Shown one piece after another: positions 46,836-60,218 of a stretch of 64,000 bases of DNA. Location: contig JAKMXF010000352.1 in the NCBI GenBank assembly GCA_024704765.1, positions 62,001-126,000 of the forward strand, given 5' to 3'. The first letter of the stretch is position 1; every line of letters starts with the position of its first letter. Origin of the DNA: Oopsacas minuta (Eukaryota > Porifera > Hexactinellida > Lyssacinosida > Leucopsacidae). A model generated the notes under the pieces. The model was not told where the DNA came from, did no database searches, and saw only the letters and a program-made list of their open reading frames with translations. A program made the translations under genes and the position numbers.

Positions 46836-48059
46836 AGGATATCCTACGTAACGTATTTTACTACTGCTAATTGATTTCTGGCCAACAATAATAAGAACGA
46901 TGATTCACTTGCAACTTCTAGGGGTATAGAAAAACGTAAACTGAAAATTTTTTCATGATTTTGTGAAGTGTATGCGTTATTATTGTAATTGTATATATTT
47001 ACATATATTATGTATGTTGAATGGGTTATTATCCAATATAAATTAGTTTCAATGGACTTCAAATAGAATTTCAATATCTTAGTTTAATACCAAGGAGGGA
47101 TTATGAATAATACTTGAGATAACATTTTGATAAGATATATAAGACAAAAACAGAATTCTCCAATATCAGCAAATAACGCATCCCTGGTACTTTTTACTGT
47201 TAGGCCTTATATTTACTAGGCTATGAATCAACCTTTTAACATACATTTGTAAATACTATATTTTCAATGTTTTTCTGCCTGTTGACTAGATAATTAGCAT
47301 GACACTACATGCAGCATAATCTCATTTTACAATTTCAATTGAATACACTATATATTTTCAATATAGTTTCACCGCAAAGATGTGAATCATTCTAAGATTT
47401 CAGAGAAACATTATAGTGATCAATTTTTCGGATCGCTAGGACTGAGAAATCTAACAGCGGGGGTTAGCATTTGTTAGGTTCTGACCGATCCAAACTTCAT
47501 GCGAATTCTACTGTAAATAATATCTACATATATTAAAGTTACTTTCAAATTTAATCACCCTATGCTTGTATAATGGCAGAGTATCATTATTGGAGGGGAT
47601 AATAACGTATCTGCCAAGGCATCAGCTTGTTGTATAGAGTTTTCAATTTATTCAGTTCTTAACCAAAAATTTGTAAATATGTACTTTTGAAACTTGTATT
47701 ACCCATAAATGGTAAATATTATCATGTAATATACAATCAACTCCGCTTAATTGGGACATCCGATTTCTCTCCATTTAGGAAATTAGAATAAGGTTGGCAC
47801 ATGGACAAAGTGAGACAAAAATAGCCTAAATCAGATTGTATATAACTTTGATTGTTATCAACATAATTCACAGAAGTCACAAAACTTGTACTTTGGATGG
47901 GTATGACTAAACAATAGAGTGGTAAACTTGCTTTGGGGAACCCTACGACTGAAAAACTAGAATAGAAGATGCTCTTTAGTATCATTCTTAGAAAAAATGA
48001 TGCCAAATAGTTTATTTGGGACCTTCGGTAAACTGACCAGTGGAAGCGGAATGATTTAT

Positions 48060-48315
48060 TTTTCAGGGGGGCTGAAATCGTAAGTTGACAGTAATATTAT
48101 TAATTTGAAGGGCATTGGATTCTTGAAGGTTTTATATAAATGATAAGCACAACGGAAAGTTCACTGTAACAGGTTTCAATGGCAATATACAGCATTTCTG
48201 AATGTAATCTGCAAAAACGAAATTAGCTTTTATACAGGGAAATATTTTATAAAAACAAGCCTGATATTTAGGGGGGCTATAGCCCCCGTAGCCCCCGTGG
48301 TTCCGCCGCCACTGA
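48060..48315. repeat. GC-rich dispersed-repeat patch
   Basis: The phrase aggggggct occurs at 48065 and again at 48270, the second followed by atagcccccgtagcccccgt and ggttccgccgccac. This kind of patch is common at the ends of dispersed repeats in invertebrate genomes, but the family is not identified. Confidence 0.4.
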
Positions 48316-49385
48316 ATCTGACAAAAGGCTTGGAACCAATGTGTTCTGATTAAGCTGAGCTGATCGCATATTGAATAAATAATTTGATTAACTTGTTACA
48401 TTACGCATATGTGAGCCAGCTATATACATATATTTCTGCATTTAGAATGTCCAGCAGCTATTGAGACTCCTCTTGGATGGGAATGAGCACCAATTTCTAG
48501 TATTTGCAGTAGCACACAAGGAAGATAACTCAGAAACTCTCGCGCTCTCCGCCGGGAAGATGTTGATTATCTCAATTTCATTTACATGTGTTCCAAGCAT
48601 TCCCGGAGAGAGAGCATCCAAAGAGAGTACCCAACCCACAGGGGATTTAACTAGTTGAAAAGCTATGAATCTCAGTTTGAAATTAAAATACTAGAGTGAA
48701 ATGAAGATTTTTTGATTACAAGATCACAGGATTTGCAAGGTAAGTTACCATTTCTTTCCATGTTTTCACAGTGGGTTACTAGGATGCATTCGGCAAAATT
48801 GCTTAAAATTGATTAGTCTAATTAAGTCGTGAAATATTATATAAATTCATTGAATAAACAAAATTTAAAGTTCCATATCATTTTGTTAATTCTCTAGCTA
48901 TGTCACATCCAATGTATATAATAATTGCAGTTGGAAATTATTCCATAAATAAGCTAATAAAAGGACATTAGTTATAGTCCCAAATTTTACAAAATATAAT
49001 AATTGCTCTTATCAATTTAATGTATCAAAGCAAAAGGAACACATGGAAATGATAGCCACCACTCATTTTTCGTTATTATGAATATCAGATTAGAAATTTC
49101 GTTACAAATTAGGGTGACAGAATATATGTGAAGAAATTTATGGCCTTTATAGTAACCGCAAAATCAATTACTACCGATTACCAATCAAAAAGATTGAGAT
49201 ATGGTCTTTGCAACCCATGTAATCATCATATTGAAGTTTAAAATGTCGCTTCATTGCAACCACAAAAATTCCTTAAATTCCATTAATGCATTTGCGTTAC
49301 CATGGTTAAAAACACATATTAATGAAGTCACTACATTCTTATAAATGGCTGAAGTCTCATATAATACCAACAAAATACTTACATA

Positions 49386-50569
49386 CCGGGTGGTTTAAAA
49401 GGTTGGAAACACTATATGCATTCCCCCTTCATTCTCTAAATATTTCGATGAACATCTATGTAACATATTTAATGTGTACTCTAAACCTAATTCTAAATAT
49501 ATGCTAAGTTTTTGCATCAACATTCCATAGGAAGTGGTGTTTAGAGCATCTGCTCGAGGTGCACACCATTTACCTGCTGACATTTGTGCAGTCTCAGGAC
49601 AAAATTCGGTTAACATTCTGGAGAACATCCCTTTTTATGGCTGTTCGACGCATGGGAGTAGCTCCACCATGCTGCAAGTATTGCCTAGTCCTTCTTGTGC
49701 CACATGTAGCATCTAACTCCTCCCAAAACCTTCTCCAAGATCACTATATATCGCTCAGAGTTCACCGTTACAGTTATCCTATAATCATTTTCAAAAAAGA
49801 ACGGTCCAATAATTTTCTTTCCTGATAATGCTGCCCAAACAGTCACTTTGGGGGAGTGAAGTGGCTTCTGTGTAACCTGAATAGGTGCTTTTGTGCCCCA
49901 ATAAATGTTGTTCTTCGAATTAACTTGACTATCAAGGTAGAAGTGAGCTTCATCACTTGTCCACAGGTCTGACAAGAATCCCTGGCAGTCCTCAACCTAG
50001 CAATTTAAAACATTGACCATATCTAGTCTCCTGGTCATGTCAGCTGCTATAAGCTTATGGCATATCTGTATTCTGTAAGGAAACATGCCTAGATCTTGTT
50101 TCAGCACTCTGAACATTGTGGTTTTCGAGATTATACAACATTTCCAAAACTTTGTGAACGCTTTGGGATGAACGTTTAGGAGATTGCTCTACTGACTTTC
50201 GGAATATGCCACAACCTCCGGTGTGCGAATTATAGGCCTCCCACACGGGTATGGCGCCCGTCATGCTGCTTGTACAGGTCCTTGATAGTCCCTTCACTCC
50301 TAAACTTCCGAACCCACTTGAAAATAGCCGATCTGGAGGATGGGTTATCAGTTCCGAACTGTTGTCGATAGGTTTCATGAATTATTAAGAAACTGGTATT
50401 CTTCAAATACAGCTCTACGCAAAATGCTCGCTGCTGGCATATCCACAGCCTGGAAGTTGCTCTCCCAAGAGTACAGTTTGACATATCTAGAATATCAAAG
50501 GACCACAATATATGACGAGGGATGGAAAGCTCAAAAGGTAAAGTGTTTCCAACCTTTTGAACCAGTCGG
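49386..50569 (-). mobile_element. Tc1/mariner transposon, ~28-bp inverted repeats, TA duplication
   Basis: The left end (49386) reads ccgggtggtttaaaaggttg and the complement of the right end (50569) reads ccgactggttcaaaaggttg; both go on ggaaacact-like, giving about 28 bp with few mismatches. TA flanks both sides (49384-49385 and 50570-50571). The 1184-bp element holds a broken transposase gene on the minus strand. Confidence 0.9.
49510..50470 (-). pseudogene. Tc1/mariner transposase with DUF4817-like N-terminus, broken
   Basis: The minus strand at 50230-50420 encodes an N-terminal helix-turn-helix region (SSRSAIFKWVRKFRSEGTIK) like that of insect DUF4817-type transposases. At 49700-49975 it gives LWTSDEAHFYLDSQVNSKNN, with the first catalytic Asp, and HSPKVTVWAALSGKKIIGPF and VTVNSERYIVILEKVLGG. 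The second and third catalytic blocks are degraded between 49510 and 49700. It is non-functional. Plus-strand ORFs over the same interval are shadows. Confidence 0.75.
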
Positions 50570-50642
50570 TACCTAAATAAATAATATACTAGACATAGAA
50601 TCTCATTATTTTGTAATTGCTGATCAATTATTCTATCTGTAA

Positions 50643-51400
50643 AACCGACTTGACTTGGCTTTGACATTGGAAAACAATGACTTTCATATCAATCTAACAG
50701 CCAAGAAATAATACCAGTTCTCAATCTCGAAGAAGATTTGAAACAATCTGAATACTCCATGGTCTATAAAATTTCTAAGAGCATAAAGAAAAGCAAAGAG
50801 TCAGTAGATAAACTAGATGGCGAGTGGTGGGTTGTTAATATTCCAAGGAGTATGATGGAGCTTCTGGTTGCCAGTAAGCAAAGTCGAATAATGGAATGTG
50901 CAACCTCTAAATCAAGCACCACACATTTATCCGTTAAATTTCCAAATAAATACAGGAGAGATTTCTGGAAACAATTCTCCTAATAAACTCATTTCCAACC
51001 TGAATATTTCACATCAAACAAACTTCATGCTGTCACGACTTAAGGTTTCGGATCGATTTGGGAACATTCGTATACAAATTCAGCCTTCTCTAATTACCCA
51101 GTTGAATTAATTTGTCAAAAAGAGAGTATAAACTCAGTAAAAGAATAGTATATCTTAATCAACCCTGAAATCGGTCCCATTCACTAAAATGGTTTTGATC
51201 TCACATATGGTTATTCAATATCTCGATAATAGCCTCAATGTTCGATGGAAATAATTGTCAGTGATGACAGGAAAGAGTGGTGCTCGATGTACTGCTTGCA
51301 AATCAGACCGTAGCGATATTCACAACATAGTAGAGTAGTATGCGGTTTTCCATTGAATTGCCCAATTGCTAACAGAAAGAAACAGTTAGTGAATTAACTT
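50643..51400 (+). pseudogene. second RAG1/Transib-like recombinase relic
   Basis: The plus strand reads LNLEEDLKQSEYSMVYKIS then SVDKLDGEWWVVN at about 50725-50835, equivalent to LNLEED and SIESLDGEWW in the copy at 19019-21237. After an internal deletion of several hundred base pairs it resumes with APHIYPLNFQIN at about 50915. A block equivalent to MTSKGRAPCIACKATRSDI follows at about 51260-51325 (GARCTACKSDRSDIHNI). Here the frame runs through the position where the first copy is frameshifted near its N-terminus. The first catalytic block (GLDGSG) is replaced, so the relic is inactive. The C-terminal half is absent. It starts about 75 bp right of a Tc1/mariner element and no CACAGTG end was found. 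Confidence 0.72.
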
Positions 51401-51569
51401 CAGAGGGAAAAGAACTTTTGATTTATAAATCTGCTAGATGAAAATTTGAATTCGCTATTTACCAAAATTCATGTGTGCATTCGATACTACACTATTTCAA
51501 AACTAGAAATATGCTACTAACAGTTACTAAATGAACTTATAACATAACAAAGACTTGTCAAAATAATTG

Positions 51570-52761
51570 TGGATGGGGCATAAGTTCTGCCACAATATTA
51601 TTAGGTTACCACAAATATTTCTTACAACATTCAAGTCATACTAGTCCCTTAGATACATCGTATTATAGGTTTAAGGTGTTATAACAAAATATAATCTCTT
51701 CTGAGTCTGTAATCTTAACAATATTGTAATGGGCCAGGATCGAGGGAGAATTATTCTATTATTTGAGGAAGGGAAAGACCATCAGAAGTATTCAAAATAC
51801 TAAAATTTCCCAATAGTAGAAGGAAGTTGATATATGGCACTATTAAGCGATATAGAGATACTCAAGGGATAAATGACAAACGCAGGTTTGGTCGTCCACG
51901 CTCTGTTGCCACTCAAAGGCTAAAAAGGAATTGAGAGAACGGATAGGCAAGAATCCCCACAGTTCAATGAAAAAATGGCCTCTGAACTTAAGATCTCACA
52001 TAGATCTATCGGACGAATTGTCAAAAGAGACTTAGAGATGCGTTCTTTCAAGCGAAAGAGAGTGCACCATCTGTCGGCCTTAGTAAAGGGAAAAGAGTCA
52101 CGATGAGCAAGGGATTGCTAAACCGACACGCAATCCATGGACTTGAATGTTTTGTATTTACTGATGAGAAAATATTTTCCATAGAGGAATAAATAACCCG
52201 CAAAATGATCGTATCATCTCATTCTCACTTGAAAATATTCCAGAAGAACTTCGATAAGTTGGTTGGTTACATTTTAAAGTCAGTTGTAAAAGAACTGACT
52301 CGTACAATGTTTTCTGGAAATCAATTGTATTCTAAGAGGACGTGCTCCAGTTCATACTCTTAATGCTACAGAAGCATGGCTTTGGATAAATAATCTCAAT
52401 AAGATTCGGAAAGAGGAATGGCCACACTACATTCCTGACTTGAACCCAATGGACTTATCCATCAGGTCAATCTTAGAACAAATGCCTATTCCAAGTCTCA
52501 CACCAATGTAAGAATCATTGAATAGGGCATTGTATCGAGAATGGGAGAGGGTACCTCAAGAAACCCTATGTGCCACTGTTGATACTTCTCCAAAGAGGCT
52601 TTATGCTGTTATTAAAGTAAAAGTTGACTATATTGAAATATAAATGTCTATTATTGATAATGAATGTATTTGCTATTCACTTAAAAAGTATCAGGATGAT
52701 ACTATGCTTATTAGAAATCATATCGAAATTAAACCTTGTGGCAGAACTTATGCCCACTCTG
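51570..52761 (+). mobile_element. Tc1/mariner relic with inverted repeats
   Basis: The phrase gggcataagttctgccacaa near 51575 recurs as its complement at 52736-52755, giving at least 20 bp of inverted repeat. TA follows the right end at 52762-52763; the left end is eroded. The interior on the plus strand (about 51729-52640) encodes a broken Tc1/mariner transposase. Marks are IGRIVKRDLEMRSFKRKRVH, FTDEKIF (first Asp), RGRAPVHT (second site, Asp lost to a frameshift or substitution) and WPHYIPDLNPMDLSIRSI (third Asp). The spacing again suggests the DD37D group. Many stops and frameshifts are present. Confidence 0.85.
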
Positions 52762-54239
52762 TATTATTGAATACATTCAAATGTTAGAAATATCGAATTT
52801 CTAGAGGTCTAGAAGAAATGTTCAATAATATTTGGAAAAAATTAGCTAACACTACAGTGAGAATTTCGCAAAAACCAGAGCTAATGAAGAGAATCTGAAA
52901 ATTTATTATACTCAGTGCGAAGTAATTTACCCGTTTCATTCCTAAATATGAAACTGCATATTGTCCTAGTACTTGTGGTGACTAAGCTAAGGTTTATACT
53001 CCGCAATGTATGTTTCGAAATAGAGAATTTGAGGCTATCAACATTTTCTGACTGAACAATTTGGAGATCTGGTAAAATCTTGATGACACAGTAACTCGAG
53101 AAAGAGTTAGCACTTTATCGAAATAAAAGGTGTGGCGATCAACCTTTCTTTGAGGTTGTTGGGAGTTCAATCAAATAATCATACTTAAAGTTGAAAGGCA
53201 CTTCGTATTGTTTCGTATTGTTTCGTAATCCTCAGATTGCTTCCTAAATCGTCGAACATATCGAAGTACAAAATGGGAATACAACGACTGATGAAATTTG
53301 AACGATGAGGAAAAGTTTATTAACAGACCGAATTCAAATTCTCGAGCTTTTCCAAGTATCCACTCATATTTACTCTTTTAACCACTCTATCGTCTGGACG
53401 AAACCACTTGCAAACTTTTGCAATTACCTACGTGCAAATAATGATTTCTTGGCTTAAGACAAATAACTAATTTGATGTCGAGCTCTGCAAATATACTAAA
53501 ATCGCAGTCTTCACTTAGAAAATGGGTAAAGTTGATAAAGAGCATTGATGAATATACATTGATATACATTTCATTAAAAATGTTCGTAATTTGAACAAGT
53601 TTATTGAAAATAGTACTAAACATAATAAAATATCTATCAGCAAAAGTCGAAATTATATGGGATATTACAATTTATTTCAGATTCCTATCTACACATAATA
53701 AATGTTCCCCGAGAACACTTAAACTCTATAGGCTACCTCTTAGGGTGTATATTGAATTCTTTGCCAACTTGATCCACTTGTTCTCATAATATTCCATGTG
53801 GCAATTGCAAAAAAGTGATGCATAGTTAAACTTGATGATAATTTTGGAACAATTCAAAATGTAATAGAGTTGAAAACTTCTTCAATAGTTAATTTGGATG
53901 TGTAGAATACAATTCTATATCGAAATTGAGCTATCCCATATAATGTGAATACATTACGATATATTATAAGATCTGGTATGATACTATTATAAATGGGATA
54001 TTATGGGTGCAGGCTTAATTCTGGTAGTAGAGTGTATATCGAATAGGTATTTCTAATTCAAAGAAACACTAATACACATTGTGGCTAACTCAGAAGAATA
54101 AGAAAGTCAAAATTTTCGTGGACCCATAGCGTGATATAAGTTTAGATAATCAGCCAATAAATAAGTTTGAAATTTTATCATAGATATCCAGCAAGAACGC
54201 AAAATCTTGAATTCATGATTTTTACTAATATGTCACCAC

Positions 54240-57200
54240 ACCATCAATTTATTCCGGCATCATGAGAGAATAAAAATATAAATTTCAATAATTTCAAAGA
54301 GCATATACGTCATCCAGTTTGAGTCTAAATGAATTTTGGTTTGTCGATATTCGTAATTCGTGAATGATATTCCTATGGAAAATTCTCCGCGCCTAGAGAG
54401 ACATGAATATCTCAGGATTGCGATGTCTTTCGATTCACAAAATCTCTTAACCCTGTCGAGTGACTCGATGTTCGAAGCATCTAGCCTAGCTAGGTCTAGT
54501 GATGCACAGATCGATCGTCTAAATGAACTTTAAATAGGATTTACTTGGGCGACTTTCGTGATCTATCTATTTTAGTCGTGTTTAGGAAATACTATACATA
54601 ATATTATCTGTTCTTATTCCTATGTGCAAGATAGCTAACTATACATAGGGTTTAACAGTAACTTGTGGATCCTGGAATACTGACAAGTGAGCTGATAGAA
54701 CTAAATTAAATTCCCCATGTAGAAGAGGGGCATTTTTACTCAAATAAATGTATTCCAAATTTGAGGAGTATTAATTAAACCATTTTACGCCACAATTCAA
54801 AAGTAGGTCAATTGTGCCATTTTTTGATGCCTTGAGAAACGGAAATTATCGTATTTCATTTCAAATTGAACATATGAAATGATCTACAAATAGGTGTATG
54901 AAAATATCAAAATGTTGATGTCCAGAATTGGTTGAAGCAAATGGAAGACCCCGGGGACTGATTTGGGTATACAGCGGTGTCTCTGGCCTGGATTGGCTAA
55001 GTTTGAGTCTTGGACGAAAACACATATTTATGAAGAAATCATGCCATAATTGTAACTGTTTAAAATTGTAAAATACATTACTTGCCGTATTCAGCAAAGA
55101 TATATGATAGAAGCTTTAGAATCACTGGGACCAATCAATAAGCAAAATGTGCTGACGTCGTAATTTTGATCAAATAAAATTCATCATAGAATAAATACAT
55201 CGATAAAGACTGTACAAAAATATAAATTTCCCCAATTTCTATATTTTAAGGATATCATAATGCTAGATACATGAAATACCAAGATTACAAAGCAAATTCC
55301 GTGAAGCAGCTATAGTATTACCATAAAAGGCAATTAAATGGAATTGCGATGGACCATGGATAATAGAAAATAAAACTTACACAACTAATTCACCTCAGGC
55401 ACGTGGTAACGAGTTCATGCGATCGGATAGAGATCAAAAGAATCAGAAATAGCTGTGTTATACTTAAACTAATCTAGGGTACAATGCTGTCGAGAACGAC
55501 CTAGCAAGCGAAGTGAGCCAAGTATTGTTCAATCAGGACAGCCAATAAATACCCTATTCCCCATACCTTGATTATACACGTTGAAATGATAATTCATACC
55601 AATGTTACGTCGTCGTGAATATATCCATTAATGGTCATAATTATTATTACAAAATAATATTCAGAAATATCATATGAAAATACATAACCAGTGAATGGGA
55701 AGATGGCATTGCGTATTTAGATAAAATTGATATTGCTGATTAAATACGAGTTTCAAAGATAATCGAATTATAAGTGGATATTCACACAAAATGTCATCCC
55801 TGATATTTACTGAAAATCAAGGAAATGCTAACTATTGTCTTATAAATTTTTATAGTATTGGTATAAGTATCTAAAGATCATTCATCAATTCACTTTGAAA
55901 TGAAAAATGCGAAATTAACAACTATACAAGGCATCAAAGAATGACATATTTTAACAAAAATTGCTAACTAGACACATATTTTGGCACATTTTGAAGGATT
56001 TTAGCATAAAATTGTTGATAATTTCGTGCTCCCGTATTATGAAAAAAATTACCTCAGAAAAATTGCACCGTTTCTACAATTTAGAAAGCCCACAGTATTT
56101 TTAGTATCGACTAACGTATTCCTAGTCCAGAATCCATAAGTTACCGTTAGGCTTTATGTATAGTAGGCTCCGCATGTAAATATAATTTGATTCATTTATC
56201 ATATTGTGTAGATCTCGGTAACTGGACAAAATCTTTATGCAGAATGTCGAGAAGATAGGATGCAGGTAAAATATACCATTCTAAATTACAATACCGAGAA
56301 TAACTTCATACGAGAAATGAATCAATATACACCTGGATATCATCAACAAAATAGACGATGATATCATTCATGTATTCATGTGTAGTAAGTCAAAGTAGGA
56401 ATAAAATAGATAGAACAAGGAGGTCGACCAAGAAGAATCATATTTAAAATTAGATTATAGGGTCGATGGTGCATAACTAGAGTTAGCTAGGCTAGTGGCG
56501 TCGAACATGGAGTCACTTAAGAGGTTTAGGAAATTTCGTGAAAAGAGTGTTACCACATTTTGAAACAATCATGCGTTGCTAGGAAAAAATAGACAAATTC
56601 GAGTGACCACTCAAACCAAGTGAAACTTTTCATTAATCACGAATATCGACACCAAAGTTCATTTGGATTTAAACTAGATGATAATCAATGCACTAAGTAC
56701 ATTCATGCAAATCGTTCCCACAATCTTCAAATTCGATGGTCACAGCGCAGACTATACCTCGTAGTGAATTGAAAACAATGTAGCTTGTTTCGCTTGCTAG
56801 GACGTCGCACGATAGCATAGTGCTTCAGGTTAGATTAAGTATTAAAAAGATAAAGTCTTCCTGCAATTGGCAGCTAGGCTATGCGATTACCTCGAAATTT
56901 CGTCCCTAGGGTTTACAAGATAGCGGAGATTTGATTAGCCGTGGCCCTTCCAAAGTACATTGAATGGCCTTCTGTGGTGACACTGGAGATGCTATGTCGC
57001 TTTTGGTTAGCACTCTCGGCGCTTTATGACTCGATTATTAAAAAATTCCTGAATATTTGGAAAAACATATATATTTAGTAGTAATGATGAATTCATAATC
57101 ATATTATGATTTTGCATTATTCAAAGTTATGACGTCAAGACATTCGTCATTTTGTGGGGTACCTGTGATTCAAAATTCAAAGATCATGTATATTGGCAGT

Positions 57201-57390
57201 GCTCTAAGCAGTGGTTAATGATCTGAGTTTTCGAAAATCCAAAAAGCGGCAATGATGTCATAATTTCGTCATAGGTATGAATTTTTGGCCAAGACTCGAA
57301 CTAGTCCTCAGCAGGCGCAAAATACAGCTGCATAACAGGAATCGGTCTTGGGGGTCCACAAGTTAATTCAACAATTCTTGACATACAAAC
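54240..57390. repeat. complex of diverged inverted repeats
   Basis: Segment 54300-54930 reappears in inverted orientation at about 55880-56690. Anchors include the complement of the first arm gtgcatcactagacctagct against gtgcataactagagttagct at about 56470, a shared taaaatagatag, and ccacaagttactgttaa against ccataagttaccgttag. Separately, the complement of 54930-55060 matches 57251-57385 (ccaagactc[a/g]aac...), and the complement of 55450-55500 matches 56785-56830 (cgcttgctagg[t/a]cgt). Similarity is roughly 65-75% by eye. No coding sequence was recognised. It may be several copies of one non-autonomous element or a decayed palindromic unit. Confidence 0.7.
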
Positions 57391-58074
57391 ATACATACGT
57401 ATATATATTGTATATATACATAGAGTAATTGCGTTATAATTGCATAGATTAGGTTAGAATAATCGAATCCAAGTACCGGATACTGAACCATAAGGTTGCA
57501 ACCTTGAATAATCTAAGTCTAGAATTTGGGTAAACAAGAAGTTATAATCTTAATTTTAAGTGTTTGACAAATGCACTAATTTGGAACATTGGACAGAGGT
57601 TTTAAGGGGAATTTTTAGGCGGGGGGGAAACATTTTCAGCGGACAATTTTCCTCCCCTTTCAAATCATCTAAAAAAAAACCTGATGGATGCAAGAACTTT
57701 GTTAACATTAACTCGATATGCTAAAATTTCATGGCAATATCCACTTTCAAACATGGAGGGGTAAACTCAAAATAACATAACCTCATATCAATTTTGATTA
57801 GATATCCTATACAATTCTTAAGAATTCAGCAACAATACAAAATAAGTGATTTTTAAGATTGCTTCATAATCCTTGGAAACGTGATATCAAAATGTGTTAT
57901 CTGGGAATGGGTTGTTGGGTATGTACCACAAGTTTCCAAGTGGATTTACCTAAAACAATAAACTGAGTAATTAGTGCATATGATATCCATGGTAACCGTT
58001 ATAATTTAGGAACGTGATACAATGATAATGAGAAAATTGTGATATTTTGTACGGAAGATTCGTAAGCAGAGGCG

Positions 58075-58210
58075 TAGTTAGCATTTCCCCTTTGGGGTTG
58101 CCACAAAAGATGCTAGCAACCCCAATTATACAGAAATGGTGCAAATCCTCAGTATTCCAAGAGTTGCAACTGTGATTGGTAGCAACCCCTAGCAATCCCA
58201 TAGCTACCCC
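58075..58210. repeat. GC-richer dispersed-repeat patch
   Basis: The phrases gcagaggcgtagttagca, ctttggggttgccac, agcaacccctagcaatccca and tagctacccctgtc resemble the patch at about 2860-2985 and, loosely, 48060-48315. This looks like the end of a dispersed repeat of unknown class. Confidence 0.45.
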
Positions 58211-58775
58211 TGTCTTCCCAAGATATTATTAATACTTATCTAGAAATAATGTAAAGCAAATTGTATGAAGGATTTGTAAAAAATTTCAAAATTGGGTCAG
58301 ATTTCTGACATACTTGCTATGTAAGCAATCCGATTATGTCATGGCAGTCTGAAATACTTTGGATATAAATATTGAAAATATTTATAAGTACGAAATCCAC
58401 ACTATTTCACATTTTTAAAAGGAAAGTTTGTGTATTATTTCCAATTTCTCTAAACTTTTCCTTCATCATTTCTTTCATAATTGTCAATCAACAACGTCAA
58501 GATTTGCTATTAAATCTACCTTTTATACTATATATTCCAAATATCACCTTTAGGCACCTCCTTGTTAGCCTACTGTATAATAATGCGTAGAGGAAGAAAG
58601 GTTATTATAACGTCAGAAGTGTGGAAACACCATCAACTCAAATGTGTGTAAACTGCATCAGCTCAGTCATATATTCAGATGAGCGATTTTAATGAGATGC
58701 TTACAACTGCCCTGATCTGGATATATCTTGGTTTGGATATAGATTAGGTTTTCTCTTTTGTAGCATACTATCTAA

Positions 58776-59340
58776 GGCAGAGGTGGGCATAAAGTTAGAA
58801 TTCGGGCCGCGGTGAAATCTGGAGCCGACTTGGAGGCCACAATACTTGAGGAGGTCTTCTATTACCATGATTATATAAAATTGAGTCATCCCTATTTTCG
58901 TTTCTTACTCATCTTGGGTACCCAAAGCTATTTGGTTACAGAGTTTGGGATAATTACAATATAATCTACAGCGTAATTGTAGCACCTTGAAAAGTAAAGC
59001 CAAATGTGTCTATTTAAACTTGACAAAATGCCAGAACACGAGAAGTTCGAAACCAACAACATTACCAATCATTATTGTAATAATTTAAAGAAACAATTAT
59101 ATACAAATGCACAAGTCTATAGAATTAAGGTGTTGAATAATAATTCAAGTGGAATTGCAATTATACATTTAAGTGAATTAGAAAGCTGTGTTAGGAAGGT
59201 AGGGTAAATATGGAAGAAAAAATCTTGTCATCTCAAGGCAATGAAGGCTAAAAGTGTCAGAAAAATTATATCGTCCGCATTCATGCCCTTTTCAAACGAA
59301 TCCCGAGGGCCGCATAGCGGGTCTCACTTTGACAAAATGT
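58776..59340. repeat. hAT-like non-autonomous sequence
   Basis: At 58779 the sequence cagaggtgggcataaagtta, followed by cgggccgcgg, resembles one end of hAT elements. At about 59295-59340 cgagggccgcatagcgggtc followed by tcactttgac looks like the inner part of the opposite end. A matching terminal repeat and an 8-bp duplication were not found, so the limits are approximate. Confidence 0.45.
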
Positions 59341-60218
59341 GGTCTAAGAGGTATCTTTTAGCGTGTGCTCATGTGGTTATAAAGTATATTATTTTGGAGA
59401 TTTTGGTACCAATCTACTCACAAAAATATAATCTAAGTTAGGGTACCTAGAGTGTCTGAACCCCATGTTTAGTTGCGGAGAATCGGTGTATATTACGACT
59501 TGTTTAGTTTTCTCTGAATATGAAAGTGTACACAAGACCCTCCAACGCAAAGATTTCTAACTCCGAGATCCTCTTCCAGAATGTGATAGATATTTCAAAT
59601 ATCTTACAAGAAAAGGTTCGGCCCAGAAATTCCTAGATAAACCCTGTGTCAATAGTATTATAAAATTAATACGTATTATACGTTCTACACGTATTATACA
59701 ACTTGGGGTATATAGTACCCAAACATTCTCATAGCCGCTGTAAACCTTTGCCAGATGCTTGAATCATAGTATACACCTACTATTAGACTCTATAGTAACC
59801 TATGTTCAAAACGTAGAAAAACTCAAGCAAGGCAACAATTTCAAATTAGGTTAGGAAGAGAATGTCAAAGCTAGTTAAATATATTCCTAAAGGTGATCAT
59901 TATATGACTAACATTGGTTCAGCAATCTAAATCATACTTGCTTTGAAAGATTGATGCAATCAGTAATTGCCAATTAAACATCGAAAAAGCCAGGCGCAAG
60001 CATAAAGAATTCCCAAGGTAAAACAATAATGTGGTATATAGGGAAATATTAATTATGAACAAACTATATAATGCATATAAGAGAAAGTTGAGGCAGGTAA
60101 ATTGGGAAAAGACCAACCGTTGAAACCACTTCTTGTAATAGTGTTAAAACAAAAGAAAATTTACTGCATATGACGTAAACCTTTCAGTTTCAGTAAATAG
60201 GTCAAGAAAATGATCATA

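Noticed and set aside
47725-48035. A possible Tigger-type MITE (caactccgcttaattgggac and tttatttgggaccttcgg)
   Set aside because: The two similar phrases read in the same direction and do not form inverted ends, and no TA-flanked limits could be set.
48442-48658. Overlapping 65-codon ORFs on both strands
   Set aside because: They are mirror-frame ORFs of the same DNA, without any motif or coding bias that I can see.
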